Positions 43,753 through 53,104 of a stretch of 64,000 bases of DNA are shown piece after piece. Position numbers and translations under genes: made by a program. This DNA is from Kaistella antarctica (GTDB lineage Bacteria; Bacteroidota; Bacteroidia; Flavobacteriales; Weeksellaceae). The notes under the pieces are model-generated. The model was not told the origin of the DNA and did not search any database. It saw only the letters and a list, made by a program, of their open reading frames with translations. How positions within the stretch are numbered: the first letter of the stretch is position 1; the number at the start of each line of letters is the position of its first letter. The stretch spans positions 1-64,000 of the forward strand of contig NZ_FOIX01000004.1 of assembly GCF_900109615.1 (NCBI RefSeq), read 5' to 3'.

Positions 43753-44958
43753 TTATGCTTTTCGCTGGATCAACGCCATATAAAAGCCGTCGAAGCCCGA
43801 ACTCGGCATAATTTTCTCTTCTTTGATCAACGTATATTCTTCATTATTTTTAAGGAAAGTTTCTACTTGCTCATTATTTTCACTTGGCAAAATAGAACAG
43901 GTCGCATACATCATCTTGCCGCCTTTTTTCAAAATCTTGGCGTAATCCTGTAGAATTTGTTGTTGCTCTTTTCGGATTCGATCGATGAATTCTTGATCGA
44001 TTTTCCATTTAGAATCTGGATTTCTTTTTAGAACACCCAACCCCGAACACGGCGAATCAATCAGCAAACGATCTGCGGTTCCGTGTAGCCTTTTGATGAC
44101 TTTGTTATCGTCGATTAAGCGGGTTTCAATATTATGAGCGCCGGCTCTTTTGGCGCGACGTTTTAATTCTGCCAATTTCCAGGCGTAAATATCAAGGGCG
44201 ATAATCTGACCTTTGTTTTTCATCAAAGCCGCCAGGTGCAAGGTTTTTCCACCCGCTCCAGCACAAACATCAACCACACGCATTCCTTCTTCAACGTCTA
44301 AAAGCTCACCAATTTTTTGAGAAGAGGCATCTTGAACTTCAAACAAACCATCTTTAAACGCAGTCGTTAAAAACACGTTTTTCTTTTGCTCTAACTGAAC
44401 TGCATCTGGATAATTTGGAATCAAGAAACTTTCAACATTCTCATCTCTCAAGTCTGACACCAATTCTTTGGCCGTCGTTTTTAAGGTGTTGACGCGGAGG
44501 ATTGTCGGTGCTTGTTCGTTCAAAGCCACCATTTCCCGTTCCCAGCTTGGCCCCAATTCTCTTTCGAAAGTTTCTGCCAACCAGTCCGGAATCGAATGTT
44601 CGATCGCTTTCGTCGGAACGTTGTTTTTCTTTAATTTATTGAGGATTTCAGCATTTTTAATACCGTCAAACTCTTCAAATTTCTTGTAATGCGTTTTGGT
44701 CCACAGGCAATAGGTCAAAATTAATTTGTAAATATTGGCAGGTTTCACGCCTTCGCCCATGTAATATTCAAGGCGTTTTTTCCAACGGATGATGTCGTAA
44801 AAAGTCTGCGCCACCACTTTTCGGTCTTCGCTGCCCCATTGTTTGTGTCCTTTCAAAAGTCGTTCTATTACTTTATCGGCGTATTTTCGGTCTTCGAAAA
44901 ATGTTTCTTGCAAGGCATCGTGAATTCCGATGAGTAAGTTTCTGTGTATGAGTTCCAT
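43753..44958 (-). CDS. RsmB/NOP-family rRNA (cytosine-C5) methyltransferase
   Basis: 401 residues. The N-terminal NusB-like part is followed by an Rsm methyltransferase domain with SAM motif RVVDVCAGAGGKTLHLAAL, motif IV DSPCSGLGVLKRNPDSK (the conserved Pro-Cys) and motif VI MYATCSILPSEN, where the Thr-Cys is the catalytic cysteine pair. It modifies a cytosine in ribosomal RNA or another RNA; the exact site cannot be told. A -7 box lies upstream. Confidence 0.88.
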   Translation of the reverse strand: MELIHRNLLIGIHDALQETFFEDRKYADKVIERLLKGHKQWGSEDRKVVAQTFYDIIRWKKRLEYYMGEGVKPANIYKLILTYCLWTKTHYKKFEEFDGIKNAEILNKLKKNNVPTKAIEHSIPDWLAETFERELGPSWEREMVALNEQAPTILRVNTLKTTAKELVSDLRDENVESFLIPNYPDAVQLEQKKNVFLTTAFKDGLFEVQDASSQKIGELLDVEEGMRVVDVCAGAGGKTLHLAALMKNKGQIIALDIYAWKLAELKRRAKRAGAHNIETRLIDDNKVIKRLHGTADRLLIDSPCSGLGVLKRNPDSKWKIDQEFIDRIRKEQQQILQDYAKILKKGGKMMYATCSILPSENNEQVETFLKNNEEYTLIKEEKIMPSSGFDGFYMALIQRKA

Positions 44959-45010
44959 TTCGGATAATTTAAATTGAATTCAGCCTCGAATCTTCGGGCT
45001 ATAATTTTTG

Positions 45011-45018
45011 CAAAAATA
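45011..45018 (-). promoter_or_regulatory. -7 box of the RNA methyltransferase gene
   Basis: Minus-strand TATTTTTG, exact TAnnTTTG, about 50 bases before ATG 44958. Confidence 0.45.
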
Positions 45019-45049
45019 AGGTTTTTTAACCGAAACATGATGATACTTA

Positions 45050-45135
45050 TTTGGGCGCCTTCATCCATCTTCCGTTCCCACTTTTTTGCTGCACTGCGTT
45101 TCGCAAAAAGAGTTCCACTCAAGCTGGGGCGCAAA
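45050..45135 (+). repeat. Dispersed hairpin repeat family F2, copy B
   Basis: TTTGGGCGCC, CCATCTTCCGTTCCCAC, a short T/A stem with a TTTCG loop, AAAAAGAGTTCCACTCAAGC and GGGGCG. Same arms as copy A, different centre. It separates two divergent genes. Confidence 0.75.
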
Positions 45136-45182
45136 CCTCGCCTAAAAAAACCGTAGGGATAATCGTAGTTTCGGTAAATGTG

Positions 45183-45190
45183 TATATTTG
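45183..45190 (+). promoter_or_regulatory. -7 box of the 326-residue secreted protein
   Basis: TATATTTG, exact TAnnTTTG, located inside the longer frame from 45178; this places the real start at ATG 45214. Confidence 0.55.
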
Positions 45191-45213
45191 ATATTCAATC
45201 ACCAAGCAAAAAC

Positions 45214-46194
45214 ATGAAATATTTCTACGCCCTGTTTCTTATCGTTCTCAATTTTTCCAATTATTATTCACAAAGTAAAGACCTGACCGGAAAATGGATT
45301 ATGGTTAAAACGATGCTCAATAACGGTAAAAACCTTGACCTTACTGATCCTCAATATTCCACAAAACAAATTTTTGAGATTAAGGAAAACGCCATTAAAA
45401 TCAGCAACTTTCCCTTCGCTGCACAATTCACAAAGAACCAAATAAAAACGTCCTTTCGAACGCTTAATTTTCGTATTAAAGACAACTATTTAATTATTCA
45501 AGAAGATAAAGAAGACAAATCCAGCTCCTATTTAAAAGCCGAAGATTTTGTGAAAAAGTTTCCCGAGTTTGCATTGAAAGAAATTGAAAGAGACGGCACA
45601 ACCATTCTTGTTGATAATTCATTGACTGGCTATGAATTCAACAACGAGTTATCTTTAGACGATTTCATCGACAAAAACATCAATGCTAGAAACTCCAAAG
45701 ATTTCAAAAATTTGAACTTTCAAATTGAGTTTATCCTAACTACCAACAATCAGCTTAAAAACATCAAAGTTCTAAATTCAATCGATGCGTTATATGATAG
45801 TCAGTTCATCTTAGGGCTAAAAAGAGCTACCAAATATTTTAATAATCTAACCGGAAAGGATTTACTCATTTTTAAAGAAGTCAATCAGTTAAAATGGGAA
45901 AATGATTTAGCTGATAAAGAAGAACGAAAGCTATATTCCTATAGTGCCATTGGGTTGAAATATTTTTACACCAAGAAATACGACAAAGCAATTACAGAAT
46001 TGTCTAAAATAAAAACTTTAAAAACCGAGCGAAATCAATTTAAAACGATCATCAAAGAATCCATGATTAAGCTTGGGATTTCTTATCTCGCCACGGGCAA
46101 AATTAATGATGCTTGTCAAACCTTCAATGAAGTTGGTGATAAAACAGATTTTGAAATAAGGAATTACCTCTTGGACTTTTGTGAGAATAAGTAG
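45214..46194 (+). CDS. Secreted protein with C-terminal TPR-like helices
   Basis: 326 residues from ATG 45214 (signal peptide KYFYALFLIVLNFSNYYS). The N-terminal part starts LTGKWIMVKTMLNNGKNLDL and looks like a lipocalin-like beta barrel. The middle (FQIEFILTTNNQLKNIKVLN) resembles the C-terminal TonB-like fold. The end has two TPR-like helices (YSAIGLKYFYTKKYDKAITE; KLGISYLATGKINDACQTF). Unknown function; probably periplasmic. Confidence 0.65.
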   Translation: MKYFYALFLIVLNFSNYYSQSKDLTGKWIMVKTMLNNGKNLDLTDPQYSTKQIFEIKENAIKISNFPFAAQFTKNQIKTSFRTLNFRIKDNYLIIQEDKEDKSSSYLKAEDFVKKFPEFALKEIERDGTTILVDNSLTGYEFNNELSLDDFIDKNINARNSKDFKNLNFQIEFILTTNNQLKNIKVLNSIDALYDSQFILGLKRATKYFNNLTGKDLLIFKEVNQLKWENDLADKEERKLYSYSAIGLKYFYTKKYDKAITELSKIKTLKTERNQFKTIIKESMIKLGISYLATGKINDACQTFNEVGDKTDFEIRNYLLDFCENK

Positions 46195-46305
46195 ATTATT
46201 AAAAAAGAGATCGGTATTTCCTAATAGCAATTATCAATGGAAGATTTTTATAAAGTTGCTGCTAGTTGGCAACGCCTTTGCAGTGATTTGCGCTAAATTT
46301 ACTGC

Positions 46306-47703
46306 ATGCCAATAATCCAAGAAAATTCTGTTAAAAAATTCCTGCCTTTAATTCTGGCGACTTCCATTTTTATGCAGATGTTGGATTCTACCATCCTCAA
46401 TACTTCGCTGCCTTCCATCGCAAAAGATTTGATGGAATCTCCCTTGAACATGCAGAACGCGATTATCTCCTACGTCTTGACTTTGGCTTTATTCATGCCG
46501 GTAAGCGGATTTTTAGCCGATAAATTCGGAACCCGAAAAATATTTATCGCGTCTTTAATTATTTTCAGCCTGGGTTCGATTCTTTGTGCAGCTTCGCAAA
46601 ACCTCAACCACTTGGTCATCTCCAGAGTGATTCAGGGAATTGGCGGTAGTTTGATGACGCCAGTTGGACGACTCGCTTTAATTAAAACTTTTAAGAAAAA
46701 AGAACTCGTACAAGCCATGAACTACGCGATTATTCCCGCGTTAATCGGACCAATTCTCGGTCCGCTGGTCGGCGGTTACATGGTTGATTATTTATCGTGG
46801 CACTGGATTTTCCTGATTAATATCCCTTTCGGTTTGTTAGGAATTATCCTCAGTTTGAAATATATGCCCGATTATCGCTCGACTGAAATCACCTTTGATT
46901 TAAAGGGTTTTTTAATCTTTGCCTCAGCCTCACTCCTGCTTTCAATTTCACTGGAACTTTTTGGTACTGCAAAAAACACTACACCCGTTTTGTTAATTTT
47001 CACTTTAGGATTTTTAATGATTTACTATTATTATGTCCACGCTAAAAAAACTGCAAATCCTATTTTTCCCCTAAATTTATTTAAGGTCAGAACCTTCCGC
47101 GTTGGAATTCTAGGAAACTTAGCCACCAGATTGGGAATTAGTGCAATCCCGCTTTTATTACCTTTAATGATTCAAATCGCTTACGGACAGACTGCCGTAA
47201 TCTCCGGTTGGATTGTGGCTCCAATGGCTTTAACAGCGATGTTTGGGAAATCATTCGTGATTAAAATTCTAGATAAATTTGGGTATCGCCAAACGCTGAT
47301 GATTAATACGTTCATCATCGGATTTTTGATTGCCTGCTTGGGAATCCCTGGAATCGATACTTCTATTTATTGGTTTATACCGATTATTGCGGTGCTCGGT
47401 TTTTTCAACTCGATTCAATTCACAGCGATGAACACTATTGCGATTGCAGATTTGCGTGATTCTCATACCAGCAGCGGCAATTCACTCCTCGCAGTTAATC
47501 AACAGTTAGCGGTTGGGTTTGGTATTGCCATTGGGCTAATCACTTTAAAGTTATTTGAAAACAACGCAGCAGTTACTCACGGCGAAATTCATTTGGCTTT
47601 TCGCTACACCTTTTTCTTAGTCGGATTTCTAACAATTGTTACTGGGTTTGTTTTTAGAAGACTCCACTCTACCGATGGCAATAACATGAAATCGCAAGCT
47701 TAA
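46306..47703 (+). CDS. MFS drug efflux transporter, DHA2 (EmrB/QacA) type
   Basis: 465 residues with about 14 hydrophobic segments. Family motifs: the first helix carries MQMLDSTILNTSLPSIAKDL, the A motif is GFLADKFGTRKIF, motif B is VISRVIQGIGGSLMTPVGRL, and motif C is IPALIGPILGPLVGGYMV. Exports toxic compounds by proton exchange. Start ATG lies 5 bases after a near-consensus -7 box (TAAATTTA). No regulator or membrane-fusion partner is adjacent. Confidence 0.88.
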   Translation: MPIIQENSVKKFLPLILATSIFMQMLDSTILNTSLPSIAKDLMESPLNMQNAIISYVLTLALFMPVSGFLADKFGTRKIFIASLIIFSLGSILCAASQNLNHLVISRVIQGIGGSLMTPVGRLALIKTFKKKELVQAMNYAIIPALIGPILGPLVGGYMVDYLSWHWIFLINIPFGLLGIILSLKYMPDYRSTEITFDLKGFLIFASASLLLSISLELFGTAKNTTPVLLIFTLGFLMIYYYYVHAKKTANPIFPLNLFKVRTFRVGILGNLATRLGISAIPLLLPLMIQIAYGQTAVISGWIVAPMALTAMFGKSFVIKILDKFGYRQTLMINTFIIGFLIACLGIPGIDTSIYWFIPIIAVLGFFNSIQFTAMNTIAIADLRDSHTSSGNSLLAVNQQLAVGFGIAIGLITLKLFENNAAVTHGEIHLAFRYTFFLVGFLTIVTGFVFRRLHSTDGNNMKSQA

Positions 47704-47708
47704 ATAAA

Positions 47709-47760
47709 AAACGGTTTCAAAACTAACCGTGTCAAGGTTCAAAACCTTGACAAGGTTTAG
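47709..47760. repeat. Two hairpins after the MFS gene
   Basis: ACGGTT ... AACCGT (47711-47730) followed by a perfect GTCAAGGTT-CAA-AACCTTGAC (47731-47751). The second resembles a common intergenic repeat of flavobacteria. There is no strong T-run, so it is not a classical terminator. Confidence 0.55.
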
Positions 47761-47964
47761 CTATTCTACTTTTAACTTAAACCACGTCAGCGGCGATCTT
47801 TTATTATAATAAATCATTCAAAAGTTTTCACAGTAAAATTGTAAAATGTCGAATATTTTGTGGCCTCTTAAAAATATTCTTCATTGATTCTGCTCTTGTC
47901 GATTTTAAGAATTGCACCTATTCATAACTTACCTTACATCAATGATTTCAAATATTTTCTGCTG

Positions 47965-47972
47965 TAAATTTG
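47965..47972 (+). promoter_or_regulatory. -7 box of the pirin gene
   Basis: TAAATTTG, exact TAnnTTTG, in the longer open frame; real start ATG 47993. Confidence 0.55.
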
Positions 47973-47992
47973 TATTTATAAATAAGAAAAAG

Positions 47993-48868
47993 ATGTCAGT
48001 AAAAAAGGTAGAAATCATAGTAGCGCCAAGACCTGCGCATTTTGTAGGCGATGGTTTCAGAGTGCATAATTTTATTCCCAGTGGTCAGCGATTGGATATG
48101 AAAAGAATGGATCCCTTCATTATGTTGGATTACAATTCTAAGTTTAATTTCGGGCCAACTTCGACACCAAGAGGCGTTGGCGTTCATCCGCATCGTGGGT
48201 TTGAAACCGTGACCATTGCTTACCAAGGAAAAGTAGAACATCACGATTCTGCCGGCGGTGGTGGAATTATTGGGCAAGGCGATGTACAATGGATGACGGC
48301 GGCTTCTGGAGTTCTTCACAAAGAATTTCACGAAAGAGAATGGGCGAAAGAAGGGGGAACATTTCAAATGGTTCAGTTGTGGGTGAATCTTCCGGCAAAA
48401 GATAAAATGAGTGCGCCTAAATATCAAGCGATTGCAAATGGTGAAATGGAAATGGTAGATTTAGGAGAAAACGGATTTATAGAAGTGATTGCTGGAAATT
48501 ACCTGAATAAAAAAGGTCCAGCCTCAACTTTCAGCCCAGTTCATTTAATGAATGCTAAATTGAAAACTGGTGGAACAGCCGAATTTAATTTTCCAGCCAA
48601 CTTCAATACTGGAATTTTAGTTATTGAAGGAAATATCATCATTAATAATGAAGAAAAAGTACCGACCGATCATTTTGCACTCTTTCAAAATGCAGGAGAA
48701 CTATTCACAATTGAAGCCACGGAAGAGAGCATTGTTTTAATTCTCAGTGGAGAACCTTTAAATGAACCAATTGTTCCGCACGGACCTTTTGTAATGAATA
48801 CCAAAGAAGAAATCCATCAAGCTTTCGATGATTATAATAATGGAAAATTCGGATTTCTGGACAACTAA
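47993..48868 (+). CDS. Pirin-family cupin protein
   Basis: 291 residues from ATG 47993. The N-terminal cupin carries the pirin metal site: GVGVHPHRGFETVTIAYQGK, with two His, and later GVLHKEFHEREW with the remaining His/Glu. A second cupin (residues about 180-280) follows: LKTGGTAEFNFPANFNTGIL ... HFALFQNAGE. Bacterial pirins show quercetinase or regulatory activity; the substrate here is unknown. Confidence 0.88.
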   Translation: MSVKKVEIIVAPRPAHFVGDGFRVHNFIPSGQRLDMKRMDPFIMLDYNSKFNFGPTSTPRGVGVHPHRGFETVTIAYQGKVEHHDSAGGGGIIGQGDVQWMTAASGVLHKEFHEREWAKEGGTFQMVQLWVNLPAKDKMSAPKYQAIANGEMEMVDLGENGFIEVIAGNYLNKKGPASTFSPVHLMNAKLKTGGTAEFNFPANFNTGILVIEGNIIINNEEKVPTDHFALFQNAGELFTIEATEESIVLILSGEPLNEPIVPHGPFVMNTKEEIHQAFDDYNNGKFGFLDN

Positions 48869-48892
48869 AAATCAGCCAATTTTAATTAATGA

Positions 48893-48919
48893 AACAGTCA
48901 ATGTTATTGGCTGTTTTTT
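48893..48919 (+). terminator. Terminator after the pirin gene
   Basis: AACAGTCAAT, GTT loop, ATTGGCTGTTTTTT with one mismatch. Confidence 0.65.
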
Positions 48920-49057
48920 ATTTTAATAATTATCAAAGCAATTATTTAGGAATTTCCTAAAATAAAACCCAACCATTTAAATTAAATAACTCTTTTAGAT
49001 ACAATGAATAATAATCGTAGATATTAATCGCTAACTTTAATCCTTAAATATTTTACC

Positions 49058-50566
49058 ATGGACGATAAGAAAAAACTGACCAGACAAACCGGAGCACCCG
49101 TTCCAGATAATCAGAATACGCAAACCGCCGGACCAAGAGGACCGATGCTGATGCAGGACTATTGGTTTTTAGAAAAGATGGCCAACTTCGATCGAGAAGT
49201 TATTCCCGAAAGAAGAATGCATGCAAAAGGATCTGGAGCTTTTGGAACGTTCACCGTCACGCACGATATTTCCGAATATACCAAAGCAAACATTTTTAAT
49301 GAAATAGGAAAACAAACAGAAATGTTTGCGCGTTTTTCTACCGTTGCAGGCGAAAGAGGTGCGGCAGATGCAGAACGAGACATTCGTGGCTTTGCTTTGA
49401 AGTTTTATACCGACGAAGGAATTTGGGATATGGTTGGAAACAACACGCCCGTTTTCTTTTTCCGTGATCCGATGAAATTCCCAGATTTGAATCACGCGGT
49501 AAAACGGGATCCAAAAACCAATATGAGAAGTGCCCAAAACAACTGGGATTTCTGGACTTTGTTACCCGAATCATTGCATCAGGTCACCATCATTATGAGT
49601 GATCGTGGTTTGCCAAATGGTTACCGACACATGCACGGTTTCGGCAGTCATACGTACAGTTTTATCAACAGCGCGAATGAAAGAAATTGGGTGAAATTCC
49701 ATTTTAGAACCCAGCAGGGTATCGAGAATTTAACCGATAAAGAAGCAGGAAAATTAGTAGGAATGGATCGAGAATCCTCGCAGAGAGATTTATTCGATAA
49801 TATCGAAAACGGCAATTTCCCGAAATGGAAAATGTTTGTTCAGATCATGTCGGAAGCAGAAGCAAAAACGTATCGTTTCCATCCGTTTGATTTAACGAAA
49901 GTTTGGTCTAAAAAAGATTTCCCCTTAATTGAAGTAGGAGAATTTGAATTGAATAAAAATGCGGAGAATTATTTTGCTGATGTAGAGCAAGCCGCTTTTA
50001 ACCCGACGAATATTGTTCCTGGAATTGGCTTTTCTCCAGACAAAATGTTGCAAGGAAGATTATTTTCTTACGGTGATGCACAGCGTTATCGTTTAGGAGT
50101 CAATCATTATCAGATTCCAGTAAATAAACCGAGATGTCCATACAACGCTTATCACCGAGACGGACAAATGCGCGTTGACGGAAATTACGGTGGCACCAAA
50201 CATTACGAACCGAACAGTTATGGTGAATGGCAGGAGCAGCCTTCTGCGAAAGAACCACCTTTGGAATTGTCTGGCGATGCTTACGCTTACAACTTCCGCG
50301 ATGATGATGAAGATTATTTCACCCAGCCAGGCGATCTATTCAGAATCATTAAAGCAGATGGAAAAGCAGAAGTTTTGTTTAAAAATACGGCAGGACAGGT
50401 TGGTGGCGCAGAAAAATTCGTACAGATTCGCCATATCAAAAATTGTTACCAAGCAGATCCAGAGTATGGACAAGGTGTAGCAAACGCTTTGGGCTTGAGT
50501 ATAGAAGAAGTCAATAGTTTCGATATGACGCCTTATGATCAGTGGGCGCCTTCGAAAACGAGATAA
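49058..50566 (+). CDS. katA: Monofunctional haem catalase
   Basis: 502 residues, typical small-subunit clade 3 length. The catalytic His lies in [14 protein letters not shown], the distal Asn in [19 protein letters not shown] and the proximal haem-binding Tyr in [15 protein letters not shown]. It breaks down hydrogen peroxide in the cytoplasm. Divides 2 H2O2 into water and oxygen; oxidative-stress control is expected but no OxyR-like operator is recognised. Terminator follows. Confidence 0.95.
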   Translation: MDDKKKLTRQTGAPVPDNQNTQTAGPRGPMLMQDYWFLEKMANFDREVIPERRMHAKGSGAFGTFTVTHDISEYTKANIFNEIGKQTEMFARFSTVAGERGAADAERDIRGFALKFYTDEGIWDMVGNNTPVFFFRDPMKFPDLNHAVKRDPKTNMRSAQNNWDFWTLLPESLHQVTIIMSDRGLPNGYRHMHGFGSHTYSFINSANERNWVKFHFRTQQGIENLTDKEAGKLVGMDRESSQRDLFDNIENGNFPKWKMFVQIMSEAEAKTYRFHPFDLTKVWSKKDFPLIEVGEFELNKNAENYFADVEQAAFNPTNIVPGIGFSPDKMLQGRLFSYGDAQRYRLGVNHYQIPVNKPRCPYNAYHRDGQMRVDGNYGGTKHYEPNSYGEWQEQPSAKEPPLELSGDAYAYNFRDDDEDYFTQPGDLFRIIKADGKAEVLFKNTAGQVGGAEKFVQIRHIKNCYQADPEYGQGVANALGLSIEEVNSFDMTPYDQWAPSKTR

Positions 50567-50598
50567 AATAAAAATCAGGATTAAATAGGATTGATGCG

Positions 50599-50637
50599 AA
50601 GCGGAAATGTTTTTATAAAAACATTTCCGCTTTTTTA
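50599..50637 (+). terminator. Terminator after the catalase gene
   Basis: AAGCGGAAATGTTTTT, short loop, AAAAACATTTCCGCTT followed by TTTTTA. Confidence 0.85.
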
Positions 50638-50767
50638 TTTTTTAAGCAAAAGTTTTTTCACTATTGTTTTTTTCAATATTGCAATTGTAAAGTTTGCCAT
50701 ATCATTTTCCGTGAAAATTCCCGATTTTTGCGCCTTCAAATATTAATGAAGAAGTTTTACAATAAAG

Positions 50768-51952
50768 ATGCTAAAAGAAAAGAATAAATCTATTGCGACG
50801 CTGCTTGCATTTGCAATGATTCCGATGTCGGGTTTGGCGACTGATATTTATCTGCCTTCCATGCCGAGTATGGCGCTCGAACTTCAGCAACCCGAAACTA
50901 AAATTCAACTCACGCTCACTTTATTCTTGATCAGTTATGGCGTCACTCAGATTTTTGCGGGAAGTGTCGTAGATTCTTTCGGAAGATATCGTGTTTCGCT
51001 TGTTTCGCTCGGATTATTTGCGGTGAGTTTTTTAGTGACTGCCTTAACCAAAGATATCATGGTCATTTATGCAATGCGTGTTTTACAAGGCGTATTAGCC
51101 GGTTTTGCAGTCGTCGCAAAGCGTGCATTTTTTGTGGATGTCTTCGAAGGTGCAAAAAGAATCCATTATCTAAGTGTCATGACGATCGTTTGGTCGGTCG
51201 GTCCGATAGTCGCCCCTTTTATTGGAGGCTATCTGCAGAAACTGTTCGGTTGGCAATCTAATTTTTATGTTTTAGCGATTTACAGTTTTTTGTTATTGAT
51301 TTTTGAAATCTTATTTTCTGGCGAAACCTTGAAAGTAAAAAAGCCATTTGCTATTCAGTTAGTTCTAAAGGAATACGATATGCTATTCCGAGCGAAAGAT
51401 TTTTTCTACGGAATGCTCATGTGCGGCATTAGTTATGCGATGGTAATTTTCTTCAATCTTTGCGGCGCCTTTATTATCGAACATGAAATGGGTTACTCAG
51501 AAGTGGTTGCCGGTTACGTTTCTTTAATACTTGGATTTGCCTGGATGTCGGGAGGATTTTTAGGTAAATTTTTAATCAACAAAGATTTTCTTCCTAAAAT
51601 CAGAGTGGCCAATTACGCCCAAATAGTTTTAATTCTTTTAATGATCTTTTCTTCTTTTTATCTGAATAGCATTTATAGTTTGGTCGCGTTTGCGTTTGTA
51701 ATCCATGTGACGGCCGGATTTATTTTCAATAACTATTTCGCCTATTGCCTCGGAAGATTTCCAAATTCTGCGGGAGTTGCGGGCGGTTTAACGGGCGGTG
51801 TTTCGTATATTATTACGTCTGCAGTAAGCTACAGCATCGTTGCAATGCTTCGACCAACCATGCAGTTGGATGTTGCGGAAGGATATCTGATTATGGGAAT
51901 TTTGGGATTCTTGATTTTAAGCATGACCAAATTTAGAAAGGCGTACCGTTAA
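50768..51952 (+). CDS. MFS drug efflux transporter, Bcr/CflA type
   Basis: 394 residues with twelve hydrophobic segments. The N-terminus MIPMSGLATDIYLPSMPSMA is the Bcr/CflA signature, followed by QLTLTLFLISYGVTQIFAGS and VVDSFGRYRVSLVSL (motif A-like), RVLQGVLAGFAVVAKRAFFV and WSVGPIVAPFIGGYLQ. Exports small drugs by proton antiport. Stand-alone gene. Confidence 0.87.
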   Translation: MLKEKNKSIATLLAFAMIPMSGLATDIYLPSMPSMALELQQPETKIQLTLTLFLISYGVTQIFAGSVVDSFGRYRVSLVSLGLFAVSFLVTALTKDIMVIYAMRVLQGVLAGFAVVAKRAFFVDVFEGAKRIHYLSVMTIVWSVGPIVAPFIGGYLQKLFGWQSNFYVLAIYSFLLLIFEILFSGETLKVKKPFAIQLVLKEYDMLFRAKDFFYGMLMCGISYAMVIFFNLCGAFIIEHEMGYSEVVAGYVSLILGFAWMSGGFLGKFLINKDFLPKIRVANYAQIVLILLMIFSSFYLNSIYSLVAFAFVIHVTAGFIFNNYFAYCLGRFPNSAGVAGGLTGGVSYIITSAVSYSIVAMLRPTMQLDVAEGYLIMGILGFLILSMTKFRKAYR

Positions 51953-52077
51953 AGTCGTACTTTTTTACAAAAGTATTTCCTCATGATCCAATAAGTTCGA
52001 TTGTTCTCTCCTTTTGATTGGCATTATTATGGCTCGATATGGACAGAAGATTACCAAACAATTAAAAATAAAATGAG

Positions 52078-52371
52078 ATGGCAACACAAAATTACGATAT
52101 GATCAATATCGACCAAAACGACGAAACTTTTGACCTTTTCTATGATGCTGAAAAAGCAGGTTTCCTGGAATACAATAAAAACAAAGAAGGTGTTTTAGAA
52201 ATTACACATACCGAAGTTGCGGAAGAATTTGGTAGAAAAGGTTTAGGAATGGAACTGGTAAAAGTGGCGGTCGAAGATGCGAAAAAGAATAATTTGAAAA
52301 TTCATTCGCTTTGTCCGTATGCGAAAAAGATGATTGAGAAAACGCCGGAGTTTAAAGATCTTTTGGTTTAG
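52078..52371 (+). CDS. Small GCN5-related N-acetyltransferase (NATD1-like)
   Basis: 97 residues. This is the short GNAT form: GFLEYNKNKEGVLEITHTEV, then the acetyl-CoA binding loop EFGRKGLGMELVKVAVEDAK (R/Q-x-x-G-x-G/A-type) and HSLCPYAKKMIEKTPEFKDL, whose CPY is typical of this group. Substrate unknown. Related small GNATs occur in many bacteria and eukaryotes. Confidence 0.83.
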   Translation: MATQNYDMINIDQNDETFDLFYDAEKAGFLEYNKNKEGVLEITHTEVAEEFGRKGLGMELVKVAVEDAKKNNLKIHSLCPYAKKMIEKTPEFKDLLV

Positions 52372-52413
52372 TGAACGTTGCGATTAAACTATAATCATTA
52401 ATAAATTTATATC

Positions 52414-52875
52414 ATGAAATCAAGATTAAGCATTGCCTTATTGCTTGTTGGATTAGTTACATTACAATCCTGTAAAAACGAAAAAGTAGAAAGCACAGAC
52501 GTTGTTTCAAACGCACCGAAGATAGACACTGCAGTTATTCCCGATCCAGAAGTGGAAATGTCCGAAAGCCCTGGAACGCAAATCTATTCTGAACTTAGAA
52601 AGCAAGATATTGCACTTCAAGCAGAAGCAGTTATCCTTAATTCCGTTGCGGAAGGCAGTAGTGAAAAAGCATATCTGATCTTCAATGAGGACGAATCTAA
52701 AGTCGAAGTTTTTTTACCAGAAAATTCTAAAGGATTCATCTACGAACGCAAAGGGACTGAGGGCAATTACACTTGGACCGATGGTTTAAATGAACTCATT
52801 CAGTGGAAAGGTTACGTTTTAAGGACCTTGAAACAAGCGAAACCTCTTTTCGCGGGAGATTTAAAATATCAATAA
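52414..52875 (+). CDS. Hypothetical lipoprotein
   Basis: 153 residues. The lipoprotein signal ends in LVTLQSC. The mature protein is acidic with no known motif (EGSSEKAYLIFNEDESKVEV, then FLPENSKGFIYERKGTEGNY, TWTDG), and looks like a small beta-sandwich domain. Starts 42 bases after the GNAT gene and may be co-transcribed. Terminator at 52884. Confidence 0.65.
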   Translation: MKSRLSIALLLVGLVTLQSCKNEKVESTDVVSNAPKIDTAVIPDPEVEMSESPGTQIYSELRKQDIALQAEAVILNSVAEGSSEKAYLIFNEDESKVEVFLPENSKGFIYERKGTEGNYTWTDGLNELIQWKGYVLRTLKQAKPLFAGDLKYQ

Positions 52876-52883
52876 TTACAAAA

Positions 52884-52923
52884 AAAATACCCTTTCGGAA
52901 AGTTCCGAAAGGGTATTTTTTTC
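52884..52923 (+). terminator. Terminator after the lipoprotein gene
   Basis: AATACCCTTTCGGAA, AG loop, TTCCGAAAGGGTATTTTTTT. Confidence 0.88.
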
Positions 52924-52951
52924 GTCGACATTGTTTAAAGAAGCAAAAATC

Positions 52952-53064
52952 TGCGCCCCGACCTGAGTGGAGCTCCTTTTTTCCTTGGCTAAGTCTTTCT
53001 GCTTGGGCGAGGTTAGTATAAGGAAAAAAGAGCGGGAACGGAGGGTGGAATTGTGCGCCCAAAT
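52952..53064 (-). repeat. Dispersed hairpin repeat family F2, copy C (inverted)
   Basis: Same arms as copies A, B and D in the reverse orientation: TGCGCCCC, GAGTGGAGCTCC, CCTTTTTTCCTT, variable centre, AAGGAAAAAAGAGC, GGGAACGGAGGGTGG, GCGCCCAAA. It sits in the 5' leader of the symporter gene, and the longer frame from 52967 is translated from it. Confidence 0.75.
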
Positions 53065-53079
53065 CATTACAAAAAAAAC

Positions 53080-53087
53080 TATATTTG
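53080..53087 (+). promoter_or_regulatory. -7 box of the symporter gene
   Basis: TATATTTG, exact TAnnTTTG, 17 bases before ATG 53105; rules out the longer start. Confidence 0.55.
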
Positions 53088-53104
53088 CTCATAAATTTTC
53101 AAAA

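Noticed and set aside
52967-53104. 46-residue N-terminal extension of the symporter
   Set aside because: Coded by repeat copy C and the promoter; a -7 box lies inside it.
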